The notes below the pieces were generated by a model. The model saw only the letters and a program-made list of their open reading frames with translations, was not told where the DNA came from and ran no database searches. A DNA stretch of 64,000 bases from Saxidomus purpurata (lineage: Eukaryota; Mollusca; Bivalvia; Venerida; Veneridae). A program made the translations under genes and the position numbers. Positions 48,701 to 58,599 of the stretch are shown here, one piece after another; the stretch's first letter is position 1, and every line of letters starts with the position of its first letter. The DNA lies in contig JAFMSR010000007.1 in assembly GCA_022818135.1 (NCBI GenBank), positions 29,839,566-29,903,565 on the forward strand, read 5' to 3'.

Positions 48701-51700
48701 GATACATTTTTTATTAACGTAAGTCATGCTAGTTTCCAATGAGTGATAAAGAAGCTAGATCATATTTGTATCATTTTACTGTTATCCAGGGGACACGAGT
48801 CCAACACTTAAACTGCTCCACTCTTCGAGTATGAAGAAGGCCTGTATGTATATTAGTGAAAAAGCAGTGCACCAAACAACGATCAGCAGCTGTGGGGACA
48901 GTGAAACTATCCCTGAAGACATGTCAGATACTTCATTTCGAGCAAAAACCAAACTCCATGCGACACGATCACTGCCAATAATGCGCAAATACTGGAAAAG
49001 AGATCTGACCAATGAAGATTCGGTAAAAGGGCTTATTAATAGCTTACAAAAAATTCATTCGGTTAATTCCCTGCCTGATCTAGATAAACGTTCTACTGAC
49101 ATTGACACTGACATCTTAACCAATCGTCAACATCATTGCAAAAGTGAAGCCGCGTCTGCAATACATGACAGACCCAAAACACCTGCCATCTTGTCGAATG
49201 AAACGGAATTACGAAATTCACCGGTTGACACATTTGGCAAGATGCCAAAACAGGAACTGCGAAATGATGACATTTTTAGCTTCAGGGTTACCGATTTAAA
49301 AGCTGATAAATCAGGTCAAATATCGCCAATTTCTGTATTCAATGACAGTTTAGAGATCGCGGAGGAAAAGGTGACAGAAAATCAGGTTCCAGACACACCA
49401 TCCGCAACTAGTCAACGTGGAAATTTGACAAGACAGACAACAATCTTCTGCCAAAAAAGTAGTGTGGACTCGTCGTCTGTAAAGACTGACCATTCATCAG
49501 ACGACAAAGCAAGTATCGATCAGAGTTCGGAATCTAAAAGCAACCACTATTGTTCCTTCAGGAGAATTTACATTCACTCGGATGAAGAAAATAATGTTGT
49601 TGGTAAAAACGAAATTACTGTAATTATTCCAAAGGCTAAAATCGATAAGTGCACACAGGTATCACACACTGAAATTACCAGAGAAACTGGCTGGGATATC
49701 ATAGAAGGTGTTTACCTTCTTCTCCGTAAAATAAGCATTAACTTGCCATGTCAGATTGACAATGTTGCACGGAATAGATCTATTCCAATTACACTCCCTG
49801 TTGAAAATAAACGTGTCCAATCGGATGGAAACATTTCAACTGAAAACACATCGCCAGATAAAAACCGTTTGCAGGTTCCATTAAGTCCGCGCCATGACAG
49901 GGACTATCCTCCTAGACGTCCGTGTGTAGGAATTGAGACAAGTGCTTTAAATGGCCCCGAGTTAGAAGAACAGCGCGAGCGTTTACATAATGAAAACAAC
50001 TGGACTGTGAATGCGTGGTTTGAAAGGAACAGCTTACTTAATAATCCAAATCGACTAGCTCCAGTACGTCAGTTCACCATAGAGACTGTTGACAGTGGCT
50101 TCGACGACAGCCATACACTTGCGAACTTTAACAGACAAGGTCGATTAAGCCTGCCGAATGTACTGTCAGGTAACTTTTCACATTATTTGACGTTACTAGC
50201 ACATTTATTTTGTAATTTATAGTCGCTCAGTGCCTATCTTCAATGAATAAAACACATTTTATTTCACCATGAATGATGTAATAATAACTCCGCACAAAAC
50301 GTGATTTTCTCTGTATTCATGCAGATGTTGGCCTAGTTATTAGTATATATCAGTTAAAACATATACACGAAGTTCCTGTGCCATGTAGGAGCATGCATCT
50401 TAAATCCATTTATTTGTTTACATATTTAACAGAGAATGGACACGTTCGTCTGTGCCGCCGCCCATACCGTGGTCCTCAGATCCCATTAGCACCAAGTCTA
50501 GTTAACAGCAACAGTAGTCAGAGTGTTTCACTAGAACACAGGGAGGCAGGGAATGAAGCAGACGATGAGCTGCAGTCATTCAAATTTCCGTCTGTCACGA
50601 ACAAACAGCCCACGCGCAGACGCCATAAAAGAATCAATAGAGATGATTCTTTCAGCTTGTCAGATTCCGAACTACACGAAAGACGTAAAAGAATGCGTAG
50701 AAGAAATTTTACTTTTGACCACACTGTTTCTAGAAATGATGACAATAGTATCAAGGAACAGCGAAAAGATTTCGCTGAAATAATACGGAATATTTTGACT
50801 AGCAAGACTGTTTTAGGAAAGATGCGGCCAAACAAATCTGTAGATCAGTCACTAAACTCAGGTGATGATGACTTAATGCCTACCAGTGGACTTGCAGATT
50901 TAAAAATAGGTAAGAGCGACACATATAACGTGGACAGTGGAACAAAAACATGGAAAAGCAGACTAGGAACATTGTCAAGTGTTGATAGTAATTACCGTGG
51001 ATTCGGCTTATCAAAATCAATGAGAAGCGACTTTCTCTCCAGAATTGACAGCTTTCAAAATTTGTGTCCTACTGAAGAGGTAACGGACGTAAATTCACCG
51101 ACCAAGATTACTCACTGGCAAGATGAAAATGTAGTTATACCATATAGTGATGATAACGTTGAGTCAAGTGACGAAAATAACTTAATCATCAACAATGTAC
51201 TGCATGAACATTCTGATGGTGGAAGCGATGTGCAGATATCTAATGAAACCGATATCAAACGTTGTGCAATAGACGACTTTTCAGTTGATGAATCTCTTCA
51301 AAATGAAAACCACCTTGAAGAGTCATTTGAAAGTAATCAGATTGCTTTTCATTCTACGATAGATGGAACTATTCGTTCCTCGACGTATTTCGATATGTTT
51401 TCAAGCTTTGACCATTCACACCTTCATAAGGATGTCGAACCAAACGATATAGCTATGTTGGGTGACGTTATCTCTCTAGGAACAAACTCCGGGGAGCAGA
51501 CGATATTTCGTATGGCGGGAGCAGGTCTACGGTATGGTACCGTGGGTGTTAACAACTCGTTTCAGGTATAAAAGGCATCACATTTAAATAAAATAATGTA
51601 TCAATATGCTTTAAATAATTCTATGAAATACTTTTTAAGATTATCATTCAAACGGGATTTAAAGGAAGCATTTTGCCAACATAGCTTTGGTGTTGCTTTT

Positions 51701-51966
51701 GAAGAAGCTATTGTTTTGTCACAAAATAGTATCACTTTTCCTTTTTTCTATAGGTCTGGGTAGAGAATCCTACACCTGGTCCACTCACTGTCACCATCAG
51801 CGGTCCACAATCTCACTCCGTCACAGAAACGTCGGTTATATATACGGGAGATAACTTGTACGAAGTTTCTTATGAAGTTGCACATCCAGGAAAGTACCAT
51901 ATATATGTTAGATGGGGAGACAGGTCGCTTTCTAAAGATCCATATATCTGCGATGTTACAATATAG
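36729..51966 (+). CDS. Filamin-related protein: one CH domain, filamin repeat, long linker, filamin repeat (12 coding exons, complete)
   Basis: Exons: 36729-36783, 40310-40507, 41136-41365, 42496-42886, 43136-43326, 43740-43940, 44581-44723, 46996-47340, 47537-47706, 48790-50169, 50433-51565, 51754-51966. Every junction is GT..AG and in phase, totalling 1549 residues. Residues ~85-190 form a calponin-homology domain of the filamin second type (RQRLLNWV, FSTCWQDGTALCALLESICPGVCP). Residues ~212-356 are a filamin Ig repeat (GSGLKSG, FTVLVSD, EVRGPN, then VTFVPQTAGMHAVAVKW and NSPFRIKV) with an extra ~50 residues in the middle. Residues ~357-1455 are polar, Ser/Asp/Lys-rich, without a recognised fold; one basic patch is RRKRMRRR. 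Residues ~1460-1549 are a final filamin repeat (VWVENPTPGPLTVTISGP, YEVAHPGKYHIYVRWG). The start ATG has A at -3 and G at +4. Actin binding and scaffolding are inferred from the family. Confidence 0.88.
37282..39659. repeat. Long inverted repeat in intron 1 of the filamin-like gene
   Basis: The arm 37282-37576 is the reverse complement of 39352-39659 with scattered differences (for example 'cgtaaacatcttcgtaatc' against its complement in 39556-39580, and 'ctctgcatttacaaaatcac' in both). Outer ends read TGGGGCCAGTAACT and TGGGACCAGTAGCAC. The 1.8 kb between the arms includes the end of duplication unit 2. Confidence 0.75.
44835..45105 (+). other. Candidate alternative last exon of the filamin-like gene
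   Basis: A good acceptor ('gactttcag') opens an ORF that continues in phase from exon 44581-44723 for ~90 codons and stops at 45103-45105. Its base composition is coding-like. No in-phase donor to exon 46996 is obvious, so if used it would end a short isoform (CH plus one filamin repeat). It contains a 23 bp inverted repeat (44946-44968 with 45021-45043). Confidence 0.35.
48471..48718 (+). other. Candidate alternative exon of the filamin-like gene
   Basis: The acceptor ('attgctcgcag') is in phase with exon 47537-47706, followed by 82 open codons and a consensus donor (GTAAGT) after 48718. Joining to exon 48790 would shift the frame, and reading through stops at 48742. It is either a poison/terminal exon or a chance ORF in AT-rich DNA. 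Confidence 0.3.
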
Positions 51967-52187
51967 CGCGCTTTCCAACGGTAAAAATTACTAATGGAAG
52001 GAACTCGACACACAATCCAGCCGACTTAAAGCTGAGAAGGTATCTCAGGTTGGTGTGGTCAGTGTGGTCAGTGTTAACATTATGTTAGAAAAGGGAAACT
52101 TTCAAAAAATCTGCAGTCTACTTTCAGTAGGTATATTTATATTTCTGTCAGTGACGAGTAATTATGTGAAGTGTTAAGTGTAAATGT

Positions 52188-52193
52188 ATTAAA
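52188..52193 (+). promoter_or_regulatory. Possible polyadenylation signal (ATTAAA) of the filamin-like gene
   Basis: The first ATTAAA after the stop at 51966, about 220 nt downstream. No AATAAA is seen in the next few hundred bases. Confidence 0.35.
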
Positions 52194-53433
52194 TTTGAAG
52201 TTTTGTTATATTTTGTTAATTGCTGTAATGCTGGACATTACTCACTGTAGGAACAAAGTCATACGTCTTGTTATTTCATGTAGAATGTTTCTATATCAGA
52301 CTTTTCGCTAAATCATTATACAAAATGTACAGTGTTTGTTGATTCAGTTCATTAATCAGTGCCTTTAGATAAGTTCGGAAACTTTCGGAATCCTTGCAAG
52401 GGTTCATAGATATTGTTTATTCATGAATTCATCGAAAGAGTGTAGAAACTGAACAGTTTATATGCAAAGAATCATGAAAGATTTGATTTGATTTGATATG
52501 ATTTGAAGTAAATTTTATATAGGTCGTCCATGAGAGCAGATTTTAGCTTATTTTCCTGCATGAGACCCCGGCATGTCTCATACCATGCCAATACTTAACA
52601 AATTGTGTTTATTTCTGAGTCCAAAAAAAGAGAGATTTACCTGACTGCATTCCCAGTCAGTTTTATCCAAAGAGTGAATTTGATTGGTTGCCAAAAAGTA
52701 GGTCAATTACGGTGACCAATGAGATATGTGAGTGCGATTGACCTAGTAAGAATCATGAAAGCTGTTCCGAAGGACTACAAGTACCTCGGGAACCCTGTCA
52801 GAGATTCGTGAACAAAATATGGGAGAAGTCCGTGTATTATCTTATATATAAATTGTATGTTGCTAATACATTCATTAATGCTCCATAGAGTTGGTGAAAA
52901 AATTCGTAGCAAGTGTAAATCATGGAAAACACAGTCTAATTTCAAAGATTCGTGTACAGATGCCTTCATGAAACATATATATGTTTCTTGAAAATCCATC
53001 CTGACAAAGTGACATCGAAAAGATTGGGCAGTATTACACTCTAATTAAAGTCATTTTGACAATTCAGTATACATAACGAGAATAAGATGACGCTGGAATT
53101 GTTTTTGTTTTGTTGATACATTATTAAATTACATGTACATTATTACAAATGTTTTGTTAATAACTTCATTATTCGGTGCATTATGAAGAGAGAGTGTCAT
53201 CCATTAATAGCTAAAAATACTATGTACTAATATTTAAAAAGAGTAGTGGTAGACTGTCTGTGACAGTATACATTTGTATGTTGTTTTATGTACAAACAAA
53301 AAGCTATAAAAACTATCTTATTTATTGAAATATCATCCAAATGCATGCATACATTTGATAAAACATACAAAAATCGAACATACAGATATGCAATTGGCCA
53401 CTCTTTGCAAGACTTACTAGTATATAAGACAAA

Positions 53434-54640
53434 CAAGAGCTGGCCCTCACAAGTGACAAATGCCCCCAAAAGAGTTGTCTCACAGTATGTGTCCTCTCCA
53501 TGAGTTCAATGGTTGTGCCATGTAACTTTAAAGTCCTTCCATGCATGACAGAATTACCATGCATACAGTATTCCATTACTTTTAACTCAAAGTGTGACCT
53601 TGACCTTTGAGGTAGGGACGTGGGTCTTGCACGCGACATGTCGACTTGATGTATTGGACATTTGTACCAAGTTATTTTAAAATCAATCAATGACTGACAA
53701 AGTTATAGTCCGGACACGAATGTGTGCATATATACAGGATTCCATTACCTTCAAACTCTATGTGTGACCTCGATCTTTGAGGTAGGGATGTTGGTATTTG
53801 CAAGCTACACATTGTCTTGATATGCTGAACACGTGTGCCAAAATATTTTAAAATCAATGCATGACAGAGTTATAGTCCGGATACGAATGTGTGCATGTAC
53901 AGAGGATACCATTACCTTCATTATCTACGTGTGACCTTGACCTTTGAGGTAGGGACGTAGGTATTGTACGCGATACGTCGTCTTGATGTGTTGAACACTT
54001 GTGCAAAGTTATTTTCAAATCAGTTAATGCATGATAAAGTTACAGTCCGCACAAGGATTTGTGCATGTATAGAGGATTTTATTACCTTCAAACTCTACAT
54101 GTGACCTTGATATTTTAGGTTGGGACGTGGGGTTTGCACGCAACACGTTATCTTGATGTGCTGAACACTTGTGCCAAGTTATTTTCAAATCCTTCAATGC
54201 ATGACAAAGTTAAAGTCCGGACACGAATGTGTGCATATATAGAGGATTCCATTACCTTCAAACTCTAAGTTTTACCGTGACCTTTGAGATAGCGACGTGG
54301 GGTTTGCACGCGACACATTGTCTTGATATGCTAAACATTTGTGCCAATTTATTTTCAAATCCTTCGATGCATGACAAAGTTATAGTCCGGACACGAATGT
54401 GTGCATTATAGAGGATTCCATTACATTCAAACTCTAAGTGTGACCTTGACCTTCGAGTTAGGGACGTGGGTTTTGCACGCGACACATTGTCTTTATTTGC
54501 TGAACATTTGTGCCAAGTTATTTCAAAATCCTTCAATGCATGACAAAGTTACAACCCGGACACGAACAAATGTAAGGGCGGACGCACGGACGAACGGACG
54601 GTGCGATTTTAATATGCCACCCTTCGGTGGCCTTAAAAGT
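53434..54640. repeat. Tandem-unit repeat element, long copy (about six ~170 bp units)
   Basis: The left end 'acaagagctggccctcac' and right end 'gcgattttaatatgccaccc' match the copy at 9036-9575. Internal units start near 53590, 53768, 53935, 54103, 54275 and 54443. Each unit holds 'tgaccttgacctttgaggta', 'gggacgtgg', 'cacgcgacac', 'aagttattttnaaatc' and 'gcatgacaaagtta'. Two insertions of one element with different unit numbers suggest unit gain or loss after or before dispersal. Confidence 0.9.
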
Positions 54641-57600
54641 AGATAAAAATTATAGGTACAGTACATGAAATTATTTTATGCTGGGATTGTAAATGGGGCC
54701 TAGGGAAGTTTGAAATGAGGTGCAGATAAGGTCATTTGTTATTAAAATATAGGCTTTAAAGTTTTCCGTTAATAGCAAAGTTTTTCGCACACAGTAGAGT
54801 TGTTTTCTTATTGAGATGAAACAAATATGGCGAAGGTAATATTATAGGCCGCCACATTAAAGATAATCACAAACTCATGTACCTTTTGTAAACAGTAGAT
54901 TACCAGGACTACTCCAAAAGTTCTTAAAATCCAAAATGCTGCAGAATACTTTTCCTTGGTCACTGAAAGACGCCACTTTCACGTGCAGATTTGAATTAAT
55001 AATGGCGCCCAGGTTGCATCTTTTTTAATCTGGGGAGGTGGAAAATGTAACAAGGACGGAGATCCAAAGAAAATGCTGGATGATTAGCTTGGATCACATT
55101 TTCACCCATAAAATCGTTTGAACTATTTGCAAACAGCGGTGTTGTCATGAATCAGATGAGGACCACGTAGACCATTCGCTGTTATTATATTCTTTATTTA
55201 CAACTTTGAGCACTTTTTCTCTGTTACCGATTGAATTGACGCGGTTAGGATGTGTACTACATATCCCCAGGAATAGACAACAGTCTCGTTTTTCAGCCAC
55301 TGTTTATTGTCAACACAACGCGAATACTATATCTAGGTCTCAACTCCTATTATGAATACAGATATCTTGACCTACCTGTAAACAATGTCCTTTGACACGG
55401 AAGATTTCCAATAAGTTCTACGTAGCTCGATGTGAATCTGCTTTGCATGTATTTGGAAAGAGCAGGACTCTTTACGCTCCAACTGAATAACTCGGAAACG
55501 GTTCAATGGATATGAAATTATATACGTTTGCATGTTGCTAAAGATGAACTGTTTTCCTTTCATGAAATACATATATTTCATGCTTGTCATGCGTTGTTAT
55601 GACAACTTTCAGAACGGTCCTTGTATGGAGGTATGTGACTGCATACAATGATTAAGCAACAGTTTGTTTCAGTAAAACATCTTTAATGAGATGACGTCAA
55701 TCTCAAACAGGACTAGATCAACTTATTTAAAGTCATCCTTATTTTTATGTGAAAATGTTTGATAAGGGTCAGCTTATTGATTCATATCTCCCTAACTAAT
55801 CTACATGTGGTGTCAATTTTGAGATTTCGGACACCGTTTGTCAATATTAAAACATTTACTAGATGTTCTATCTCAAAAGTGGAGTGTGTGGCATTAGCCA
55901 AGTTGAGTGTGTGGCATTAACGCCATTTTCCTAATGACAACCACATTTAAATCTAAAAACTAGATAAGAGTTTAATTAACTTACAAAATCGATCAGGTCT
56001 TGCGTTTAGCCATGTTAGATAAATTGACTAGAAGAATTGACTAAAAATAGTGATTGAAAAATGGTTAGGGTTCTTTCCCTTCATATATTTTAGTTTGTTT
56101 GAGTCAATGCATTCATGTTATGAAGAAAACCGATAGTTTAAGATATCTATTAACTAAAGATACGACCATAAACGCATTAAAACACTTGATGTCAGCAATT
56201 ATTTACAAGCATAAGCAGAGCTCTGTGAACAACTTTGCTGTAATCTCTGCATTTAGTTTAAAGCACTTTATGGGATCCTGGTATACCATAATTCCTGTAA
56301 GAAATGTTAGTCTCTGTACCGTACAAATAAAATATACATAACGATTTATCCCTACTTACGTGGATGTAATCTGATATAGAAACTATTGAAAACTAACTAA
56401 GAATAATGATGATAACGCGTTGGCTGTTGTAAGATTGCCGATACCCTGTTAAGTTCGGTAGCTTTTTATTACGCTGCGTCTATGTATGATATAATAATAC
56501 ATGATGTTACTATACTTTTGTATAGAGAAAAAATGTTTTCTCCGTCCTTCTGCAGTATTATCAGCTTTTGGTCCTGCACGCGCAGGGCTATTATCGCATA
56601 GCTGCCCTAGGAAAACGTGCACGTGCAAACGTGACGTCATTTAACGGCAAAAAACATGATACATATAATAATTATATGTCCACTGGAGCTACGTTTTAAA
56701 GTTGACAATTATAGGAGAGCTGCGGCTTTATATGTCGCGGTGTGGCCCTTCGTATTGCATTCAGCTAACATCATAAATACATTTTCCACATTTGATGAAA
56801 TCAAATATTTATTTCCTGTTAACGAATTAATTCAGCGCGTTTTTTTTTATAAAGTGCAGATGCACGAGTTGATGAAGAGTACAACGTTGAAATATCGGTA
56901 TAGGAAATATAGACCGCTTACCTGTTTTTGGCAGCATGGGTTCATTTTGGCCTAATTCAACTGGTCAAAATGTCAGTTTGTCGCATTTCTTAAAAAGAGG
57001 ACTTAACCCTTTTAGCAGTTTTCCCGTAATCGTTTGTAAATGTCGGATACGGTCAGCAATTGTTATATTCAGCGCGTCTCAGGTGTGCGGATCTAAACTC
57101 AATTAATAACGATTTATCGGAATTAGAATTATTCGTATATAAACAAGGTTTCGCTATTTGTGAAATTGTTTAATTCGCTTTCTCAAGACTAGGGACATGA
57201 ATTGATATGTGCTTAGAGAATCGATCATTTAACTTTAGACAATATTTAAATAAACAGTTGATAACTGAAGTACAGCGGATTTAATGATTGCATTTACGAG
57301 TGCAATAAAGTTGTCAAATATATCTCGGAAAATGCTTAATATATGAGATGCAGTGAAAGCATTAAAATTAAAACAAAGCATGTACATGTGCTGCAGGATG
57401 ACTGGAATGGAATTTATTGACATACAAGTGAACGTTTTTAAAAATGCTAAAATTGATCATTCGTGCACGTCAAAAATGTAAGTGTGTGTTTCAGTATATT
57501 ATCTGATTGAGTAAAGTTTTTGCACCAGTATGCGCATGCATATTCCTTCCAGTTGCAAGAAAAAGTTGCACATCCGAGTAACTTTAAGCATCAGCGACTG

Positions 57601-57793
57601 TGCGTATAGATCCGTTGGTTTTCAGGAATCAAATGAATAGTTTCTTTACATCTTTCTGGACACGGGCCCATGTTTAATGTTCTTCGAACGTATCTATTAA
57701 AACCAAGCTAGCCCACAAATATACTGCCCTTTTAACTTTTATACGAAGATCGTGATAGATCGTATAAAATCCTTGAAATTTATTTTATGTTAG

Positions 57794-57975
57794 ATAATGT
57801 TAGAATTGCGATTGTTAAATGCATTGTGTCGCTTCAAATTTTCAAGTGCTTTGTACACTTATCTACGGCTTTTACTTCAAATAAAATAGTGATTGCCAAT
57901 CTAGTTTATTTACCTAAATTCATAGAAAATGTTTCCGAGGATGTAAATATAAAATGTAGTGGGTACTTATCCTCT
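57794..57975 (+). pseudogene. Isolated exon resembling fatty acyl-CoA reductase
   Basis: Flanked by a fair acceptor ('tttattttatgttag') and a consensus donor (GTAAGT). The 60 open codons read NVRIAIVKCIVSLQ, then FKCFVHLSTAFTSNKIVI and NLVYLP. This resembles the FAR NAD(P)-binding domain segment 'NV.GT......FVHVSTAY......E.VYPP', in which Ser and Tyr of STAY are catalytic-type residues. The Tyr is replaced by Phe here. I found no neighbouring FAR exons, and its phase does not join the exon at 58600. Either a gene relic or part of a diverged gene; resemblance is short. Confidence 0.3.
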
Positions 57976-58599
57976 GTAAGTGGTCATTTTTCTGTTTTCA
58001 CTCTCACGTTTTAAGGTAAACGGATCATACACTCTACAGTATTATTTATCTGGAAAAAAAATGACACTAATGTATTGACATGCATTACCGGATCGTCTCT
58101 CTGACTGACACTATTTAGTCTGATCGCGACCGAAACCGTAGCAAAGCCTGTTGGGTTTTAAAATCCCACTAGCTCTTATCATTTTTTTTTACATTCCTAA
58201 CTTTGCTCTTTAAACGGATAAGTACATGTTAGAAATATAGTGAAGTATTTTTTTCCCCAATAATATTGCAAAAATCAAGAAAGCTTTTTCGTGAAGAAAT
58301 GGCTTGTATAGGAAAGAAAGGCATACGTAAGTATTGTTTTCAAGTGAACAGAGCATGATTTTATCATTTTCCTATCAGTAAATTATTTTTCTATATCAGC
58401 AAATTCCAAGTGATCCCGAGACTTTAACTAACGAATAGATGCAAATTTAAGACAAATGCACCCAACTGAAAATAATTTGCATGCAAAATTCTTACGAATA
58501 ATGAACTATTGCATAGCGAAAAAAATCGGTAAAATATCATTTAACTTCATGATTTTACTTTAACCAGCTTGCATTTAAGTAATTTTGTTCGCTTTTTAG

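Larger units (their letters stand above)
51967..57793. other. Stretch between the filamin-like gene and the FAR-like exon
   Basis: It starts with the 3' UTR of the filamin-like gene and then holds the tandem-unit repeat element (53434-54640). Near 55440-55560 there is a further dispersed repeat ('gaataactcggaaacggttc'). A CpG-richer patch at 56570-56645 contains GCACGTGC and TGACGTCA and may be regulatory. Short ORFs here look unsupported. Confidence 0.35.

Noticed and set aside
52775..52999. 74-codon minus-strand ORF
   Set aside because: No recognised family, no splice context; chance ORF in AT-rich sequence.
55372..55590. 72-codon minus-strand ORF with a donor-like end
   Set aside because: It overlaps a dispersed repeat pattern ('gaataactcggaaacggttc') and has no partner exons.
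56656..56955. 99-codon plus-strand ORF, checked as an upstream FAR exon (VLHSANI..)
   Set aside because: Resemblance to the FAR segment before 'NV.GT' is too weak and splice signals do not connect it to 57794.
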